From: Planctomycetota bacterium
GTDB lineage: Bacteria > Planctomycetota > MHYJ01 > WSZJ01 > JACPWG01
Direction: 5' to 3'
NCBI GenBank assembly: GCA_016197205.1
Contig: JACPWG010000185.1
Coordinates: forward strand, 124,001 to 188,000
DNA: 64,000 nt
The notes beneath the pieces are model-generated. The model searched no databases. It was given only the letters and a program-made list of their open reading frames with translations, and was not told the origin of the DNA. The position numbers and the translations under genes were made by a program. This document shows positions 61,159 to 64,000 of the stretch, piece after piece. Position 1 is the first letter of the stretch. Each line of letters starts with the position of its first letter.

Positions 61159-64000
61159 ATGACCCCGTTCCTCGATTTCCTGCGCAGCCGGCTCGAGCAG
61201 CCGCTCGGGACCGAAGACGTACTCGCGGCCTTTCTCCCACTCCTCCGGCAGGTCGTGCAGGCGCACGACAGCGGTCGCGTCGCCCCGCTCGAGGGGGTCG
61301 GCCTGCTCCGGGTCGAAGGCGCCCGGATCTTCTTCGAAGCGGCCCACCTTGCCGCCCCGCGCCACAGCCCCGACAAGCTGCGCGCCCTCGAACAGCCCGC
61401 GGCCCGCGCGTTCGAGGTCGTGGACGAACTGCACCGCACGACCGACCTGGACGAGGGCATCCAGACCGAGGACTCGGTGCTCGCCGGCGCCCCCGGGCAG
61501 GAGCCGACGCGCCCCGTTTTCCTCCCCGGCTTCGCAACCTGGGAGCACCTCGTCGACCACCACGACCCGCTCGCCGACGTCGCCGTCCTCGGCATGGTCC
61601 TCGCCGGCCTCGCCTGCGGCCTCGACCTCACCGACCCCGAGGATTTCAAGCGCTTCGTCGGCCATCGCCGCAACCTCTTCGCCCTCCGCCCCGGTCTCCA
61701 CCCGGTCCTTGCCAAGACCGTCGTCCAGATGACCGAGCTGGACCGGCGCCGGCGCCCCCGCACCCTCGCCTCCATCCTCCACCGGCTGGAAAACTACCGC
61801 GACGTCGACCCGGGGCTCGACGTGGACCTCGCCCGCATCCCCGGCTTCCACCAGAAGGACCTCAAGGGGAAGCGCGAAATCGTGCTCGACCGCCTGCGCG
61901 AACGGCTTTTCGAGGTCTCCCGTCGAAATCGGCTGCTGTACTTCCAGCCCACCCTTCGCCAGCTCAACCTCACCGAGGGCTCGGTCCCGCTCCTCATCGA
62001 CGTGCGCAACCTCCGCCCCGACCACCTCCTCACCTGGCGACCCGAGCTGGCGCGCTCGTTCGCCGATGGACGCACGCTCCCCCTCGGCCGCTACCTCCGC
62101 TTCGAAGAGGCGCCCTACCTCTCCGGCACGCTCGACGGCATCCTCGCCGATACGCGGCGCGACCTCGCGGAATACGGCTTCTCCCACCTCCGGCTCGTGC
62201 TCGCCTTCCTGTCCTGGCACGACCTGAAAGAAGCCCCCGCGGAGCGCATCCGCTCCCCGCTCCTCCTCCTCCCCGTGCGGTTGGCGAAAAAAAAGGGAGT
62301 CCGCGACAGTTACACGCTCGAGGCGACCGGGCCGTCGGCGGAGGTGAACCCCGTCCTGCGGCACCGCCTGAAGAGCCTCTACGGGATCCGGTTGCCGGAG
62401 CGCGTGGACCTCAGCGAGCGCATGGCCGACGAGTTCCACGCGTTTCTCGAAGAGCGGATCCGCGCGACCGAGCCGGGCATCACGCTCGCCAAGGTCGAGC
62501 TCCCGCAAGTAAAGCTCGTCCACGAGCGCGCACGCCGCCGGCTCGATCGCTGGCGCCGCCGGGAACGCCTCGGCGGGCGCGGCGTCCGCGTGTTCCATGA
62601 CCTTAGCTACAGCTACGAGCGCGAAAATTTCCACCCGCTCGGACTTCGGCTCTTCCTTGCGAAAGTCCGGCCTTCCCCGACGAAGCTCCGCACGCTCCTC
62701 GAGGACCCCACGCGGAAGCGCGCGCAGTTCGCCGAGCCCGTCGACGAAAAACGGCGCGACGTGCTCGTCTTCGGAGAGGGCGGCCCGGCGAATCCCTACC
62801 TGTGGGAGTTCGACCTCACGAACGTGACCCTCGGCAACTTCAAATACCGAAAGGTCTCGCTCGTCCGCGACTACGACGCGCTCCTGGAGGAGGAGCTGCC
62901 GAACCCCGCGTTTGACTCGATCTTTTCCCTGGGTCCGCGCGACCCGCCCGCGCCCCCGCCGGAGCCGATCCCGTTCGAGGTGCTGTTCCCCGTCGTTTCG
63001 TGCGACCCCACGCAGGCCTCGGCGATCGCCGTCGCGCGCACCGGGAAGAGCTACGTCATCCAGGGGCCGCCCGGCACCGGCAAGTCGCAGACGATCACCA
63101 ACCTCATTGCGGACTACGTTGCGCGCGGCAAGCGCGTGCTTTTCGTGTGCGAGAAGCGCGCGGCGCTGGACGTCGTGTATCATCGGCTGCGCGCGCTCGG
63201 CCTCCACGAGACCTGCTGCCTCGTGCACGACGCCCAGGAGGACAAAAAGGACTTCATTCGCGACCTGCGCGAGACGTACGAGCGCTTCCTCGCGCAGGGC
63301 GCGGTCGGCGAGGAGGCGAAGAGCGGTCCGGGCGGCAAGGGCGCGGGGCCGGAGGAAACGCGTCGGCGGCAGGTCGCGGACTTGCGGAAAGAGCTGGAGC
63401 CGCTCGAGCGCCACGACGAGTGGATGCGGGGGACGCCGGAGGGGGTCGGGCTGCCGCTCCGAAAGCTGCTGCACCGGGCCGTGGAGCTGGCGGAAAATAA
63501 AACAGCGCTAGCGCCCCTCCAGCGAGAGGCCTTGCCGCCATATGCGGAGTGGGTGCGCGGTGCGGAGGCCCTGGAGCGCTTCCGGGCGGCGCTGGCCGAG
63601 GTCCGGCCGGACGGCGTCTTCGCCCGGCACCCGCTCGCCGCGCTCGATCCGCGCGTGGCCCAGGCGGAGCGCCCGAGCGAACGGGTCTTCGGCGGCGTCG
63701 AGCGGGCCGAGGCAAAGCGCTCCCGGGCGGCGCAGGCCTTCGAGGCCACGGGTCTCCCGCGCGAGCAATGGGACGCTCTGGACGCGGCGCGCGCGCTGGG
63801 TGACTTCGCGCGCCAGGCCCTTTTCCTGGCGCGAAAGGGGCTCCTGGAGCTTCTCGACCCGGCGGCGCCTCTCGCGAAGCGGCTCGCGGAGACCAGTGCG
63901 GAGTTGGCACAGAGGGACGGAGACTGTGCCGGCGCGCGCGTCGCCGCCGCCGGCTGGCGCGCGAAGCTGCCGGCGGAAGAGGTCGAGAACGCCCTGGCGC
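61159..64000 (+). CDS. DUF4011-type superfamily 1 helicase, 3'-truncated by the window edge
   Basis: 947 residues visible from ATG 61159 (GCGGAG upstream); the frame is open to the window end. The N-terminal DUF4011 region contains FEVSRRNRLLYFQPT, LSWHDLKEAPAERIRSPLLL and LGNFKYRKVSLVRDYDALL, all marks of this family. The helicase core begins with Walker A VIQGPPGTGKSQTITNLIADY (about 632-652), then KRVLFVCEKRAALDVVYHRL. Related full-length proteins reach 1500-2000 residues and some end in a Vsr-like nuclease. Members of this architecture have been linked to phage defence. The C terminus lies outside the window. Confidence 0.88.
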   Translation, partial: MTPFLDFLRSRLEQPLGTEDVLAAFLPLLRQVVQAHDSGRVAPLEGVGLLRVEGARIFFEAAHLAAPRHSPDKLRALEQPAARAFEVVDELHRTTDLDEGIQTEDSVLAGAPGQEPTRPVFLPGFATWEHLVDHHDPLADVAVLGMVLAGLACGLDLTDPEDFKRFVGHRRNLFALRPGLHPVLAKTVVQMTELDRRRRPRTLASILHRLENYRDVDPGLDVDLARIPGFHQKDLKGKREIVLDRLRERLFEVSRRNRLLYFQPTLRQLNLTEGSVPLLIDVRNLRPDHLLTWRPELARSFADGRTLPLGRYLRFEEAPYLSGTLDGILADTRRDLAEYGFSHLRLVLAFLSWHDLKEAPAERIRSPLLLLPVRLAKKKGVRDSYTLEATGPSAEVNPVLRHRLKSLYGIRLPERVDLSERMADEFHAFLEERIRATEPGITLAKVELPQVKLVHERARRRLDRWRRRERLGGRGVRVFHDLSYSYERENFHPLGLRLFLAKVRPSPTKLRTLLEDPTRKRAQFAEPVDEKRRDVLVFGEGGPANPYLWEFDLTNVTLGNFKYRKVSLVRDYDALLEEELPNPAFDSIFSLGPRDPPAPPPEPIPFEVLFPVVSCDPTQASAIAVARTGKSYVIQGPPGTGKSQTITNLIADYVARGKRVLFVCEKRAALDVVYHRLRALGLHETCCLVHDAQEDKKDFIRDLRETYERFLAQGAVGEEAKSGPGGKGAGPEETRRRQVADLRKELEPLERHDEWMRGTPEGVGLPLRKLLHRAVELAENKTALAPLQREALPPYAEWVRGAEALERFRAALAEVRPDGVFARHPLAALDPRVAQAERPSERVFGGVERAEAKRSRAAQAFEATGLPREQWDALDAARALGDFARQALFLARKGLLELLDPAAPLAKRLAETSAELAQRDGDCAGARVAAAGWRAKLPAEEVENALA

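Overview
The window is GC-rich chromosomal DNA from a bacterium that looks planctomycete-like. This is an inference from gene content: two large membrane Ser/Thr kinases (one fused to a formylglycine-enzyme-type domain), repeated MshEN-like modules beside PilT-type ATPases, HEAT and TPR proteins, secreted proteins of unknown function, and many small intergenic repeats. There is no rRNA, tRNA or CRISPR in the window to fix the taxonomy. Both the first gene (HEAT repeats) and the last gene (DUF4011-type helicase) are cut by the window edges.

Layout. 1-11 kb: HEAT protein, a secreted protein with one CxxCH motif, a truncated TIR fragment, a secreted beta-sandwich-like protein, a LolCDE/MacB-type ABC exporter, a hotdog thioesterase, and a response regulator with a DUF4388-like output paired with an MshEN-like repeat protein. 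11-26 kb: a methyltransferase, rarA, dacB, a TPR membrane protein, a kinase overlapping a truncated dual-specificity phosphatase, a permuted ATP-grasp protein, a HEAT-like secreted protein, an esterase-like protein that has lost its nucleophile segment, and a Gph-type phosphatase.

26.8-30.3 kb is the most interesting region. A minus-strand operon runs amidohydrolase, two paralogous membrane-anchored thioredoxin-like proteins, 3-hydroxyacyl-CoA dehydrogenase, enoyl-CoA hydratase. Each thioredoxin-like gene has an in-frame TGA at the first position of its CxxC motif, followed at the same distance by the same hairpin. The best reading is a tandem pair of selenoproteins.

30.5-49 kb: a zinc-type MDR dehydrogenase, a Flp-pilin-headed Gly-rich protein, a DHFR-like reductase, the kinase-FGE fusion, an Rpn-like nuclease, a Uma2 nuclease, a YtcJ-type amidohydrolase, a DUF4239-like protein, a CvpA-like protein and a large secreted/anchored protein. 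48.4-51 kb: a 207-bp direct repeat, one copy of which is the 3' end of pilT, flanks a segment holding an AAA/DUF4143 ATPase and a decayed zinc-ribbon gene. 51-54 kb: two PilT-family ATPases.

54.4-59 kb is a potassium region: kdpE and a short kdpD overlap, and diverging from them a c-di-AMP (ydaO/yuaA) riboswitch precedes a KimA-like potassium transporter. 59-64 kb: a DoxX-like protein, a zinc metallopeptidase and the start of the DUF4011 helicase.

At least eight families of short dispersed repeats are scattered between the genes. Several have entered or truncated coding sequence: in rarA, the phosphatase, the esterase and the CvpA-like gene. Coding sequence also carries many A/T runs of 7-8 bases, which is unusual at this GC content.
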